Both the position numbers and the translations under genes were made by a program. A stretch of 6,406 bases of DNA from Balneolaceae bacterium (GTDB taxonomy: Bacteria; Bacteroidota; Rhodothermia; Balneolales; Balneolaceae): contig SKWF01000268.1 of NCBI GenBank assembly GCA_007129085.1, positions 1 through 6,406 on the forward strand, written 5' to 3'. Numbering within the stretch: the first letter of the stretch is position 1; every line of letters begins with the position of its first letter. Of the stretch, positions 5,323 through 6,406 are shown one piece after another. Under the pieces are notes generated by a model. It saw nothing but the letters and a program-made list of their open reading frames with translations, had not been told where the DNA came from and did no database searches.

Positions 5323-5342
5323 AACGGGGCAGGTGCCCCGTT
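5323..5342 (-). terminator. Intrinsic terminator of the aminotransferase gene
   Basis: A perfect 9-base stem, AACGGGGCA / TGCCCCGTT (5323-5331 / 5334-5342), begins 5 bases past the stop codon of the - strand gene. Read on the - strand it is followed by TACTT after the closing TT, a short T-rich tail. The tail is weak, so efficiency is uncertain. Confidence 0.65.
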
Positions 5343-5347
5343 CTACG

Positions 5348-6406
5348 TTAATCATAGAGCTTCAAAATCGTATCGGTGATTCTCTCTTTCTCTTCGTCGG
5401 TCAGATTTGAGCCTGATGGCAGGCAGAGTCCGTATTGAAATATCTCTTCGGATACACCACTTCTGTAGAACGGGTGCTCTTTAAATACCGGCTGCATCTG
5501 CATCGGTTTCCAGAGTGGCCGGCTTTCAATATTTTCAGCATCAAGTGCTTCACGAATATCATCGGCCGTGACACCATATTTTTCGCCGGGTTTTACAATA
5601 ATAGTGGTAAGCCATCGATTGCTCTTAAAACCTTCGGGCTCTTTTAAGAAGTAGATTCCCTCACCGTTGGCACCAAGTGTCTCACTACCATTGTTTTCTG
5701 ACAACCATTTGCCGCCAAGCTTTTCAAAATAGTAATCATGTATTGCACGGCGAGTTTTAATACGATCTTCGAGAACCTTCATCTGTCCCCGCCCGATACC
5801 GGCAAGGATGTTACTCATGCGGTAGTTATACCCAATCTGGCTGTGTTGATAGTGCAGTGCATTTCCACGGGCCTGTGTTGCATAAAATCGGGCGCCATCT
5901 ATAAGATCTTCATCATTGCCCAAAAGAGCACCGCCGCCGGAAGTAGTAATAATCTTATTTCCGTTGAATGAGATTACACCCAGTTTTCCAAAACTACCGC
6001 ATTTCTTGCCGTCAATTTCAGAACCGAGTGCTTCAGCGGAATCCTCAAGAATAGGAATATCGTATCGATCCGCAATCTCCTGGATCTCCTTCATTTTTGC
6101 CGGCATACCGTAGAGGTGGACAAGTATAATTGCTTTCGGCTTTTTCCCTTTTTTGATGCGATCTTTTATAGCCTCTTCCAGCAGTTCCGGATTGATGTTC
6201 CAGGTATCCGGCTCAGAATCAACCAGGATAGGCGTAGCTTTCAGGTAGTGGATAGGATTAACAGAAGCCGCAAACGTAAACGATTGACAGATTACTTCAT
6301 CGTCTTCTTCTACACCAAGCAGAATCAAGCCGAGATGAATCGCCGCCGTTCCGGTCGTAACCATAGCAGCATGATTAACGCCTGTATAAGACGTTAAATC
6401 CTCTTC
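5348..6406 (-). CDS. DegT/DnrJ/EryC1/StrS aminotransferase, PglE/EpsN type (5' end outside the window)
   Basis: A PLP enzyme of sugar-nucleotide biosynthesis. By analogy with PglE it would transfer an amino group from glutamate to a UDP-4-keto-6-deoxy-HexNAc in the cytoplasm, giving the 4-amino sugar used in bacillosamine-type glycans. Visible sequence starts EEDLTSYTGVNHAAMVTTGT and runs without a stop to the window edge. The ATG at 6364 is therefore internal, and roughly 30 N-terminal residues are missing from a ~385-residue protein. Family signatures, numbered from that Met: TTGTAAIHL (3-11) for phosphate binding, SFTFAAS (28-34), EDSAEALGS (107-115) with the cofactor-ring Asp, and SFNGNKIITTSGGG (132-145) with the Schiff-base Lys at 137. 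Near the C-terminus are SRPLWKPMQMQPVF and CLPSGSNLTDEE. All key residues are present. The reaction is inferred from these PglE-like motifs; EpsN and LegC-type relatives share them. Confidence 0.9.
   Translation of the reverse strand, partial: EEDLTSYTGVNHAAMVTTGTAAIHLGLILLGVEEDDEVICQSFTFAASVNPIHYLKATPILVDSEPDTWNINPELLEEAIKDRIKKGKKPKAIILVHLYGMPAKMKEIQEIADRYDIPILEDSAEALGSEIDGKKCGSFGKLGVISFNGNKIITTSGGGALLGNDEDLIDGARFYATQARGNALHYQHSQIGYNYRMSNILAGIGRGQMKVLEDRIKTRRAIHDYYFEKLGGKWLSENNGSETLGANGEGIYFLKEPEGFKSNRWLTTIIVKPGEKYGVTADDIREALDAENIESRPLWKPMQMQPVFKEHPFYRSGVSEEIFQYGLCLPSGSNLTDEEKERITDTILKLYD

Overview
The window looks like a piece of a surface-polysaccharide (capsule/exopolysaccharide) region from a Gram-negative bacterium of the Bacteroidota/Balneolota/Rhodothermota kind. 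This rests on two outer-membrane Wzi-family barrel proteins, A/T-rich leaders without a Shine-Dalgarno sequence at the main starts, and a PglE/EpsN-type sugar aminotransferase. The phylum is inferred from style, not from a marker gene.

Layout. Positions 1-98 hold a G-rich repeat fragment and the leader of the first gene. Two tandem paralogous genes of the Wzi capsule-assembly family follow on the + strand (99-1745 and 1772-3700, 26 bases apart, probably one transcript). They end at a strong intrinsic terminator (3863-3905). The second wzi-like gene carries a 135-base palindromic repeat pair (1836-1970), in frame, just before its signal peptide. It also carries a 21-base tandem repeat (2131-2170) whose relatives lie in the intergenic DNA 3 kb away. 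The right end (5348-6406, - strand) is the C-terminal ~88% of a DegT/DnrJ/EryC1/StrS aminotransferase that makes a 4-amino-4,6-dideoxy sugar nucleotide. It runs off the window and has its own terminator-like hairpin (5323-5342).

Between these convergent genes lie about 1.6 kb with no credible protein gene, densely packed with repeats and hairpins. The core (about 3968-5013) is an irregular tandem array. A 167-base unit occurs twice at about 96% identity (3968-4134, 4430-4596), each copy followed by a GC-rich double hairpin. Two copies of a rod-shaped module of 197 and 160 bases (4227-4423, 4815-4974) are each followed at once by a GTTC...GAAC hairpin. The two rod modules share nearly identical 33-base ends but have different interiors that still fold alike. 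Eight base pairs differ between copies with pairing kept, the mark of selection on structure. I do not recognise this element; it is the best candidate for something undescribed, either a structured RNA or a mobile ssDNA-hairpin element. From 5016 to 5342 there are four further unrelated palindromes.

Working together: the aminotransferase would supply an amino sugar for a surface glycan, and the Wzi-like barrels would help anchor or organise the glycan at the outer membrane. The intergenic array has no visible link to that pathway and may only be using a safe spot between convergent genes.
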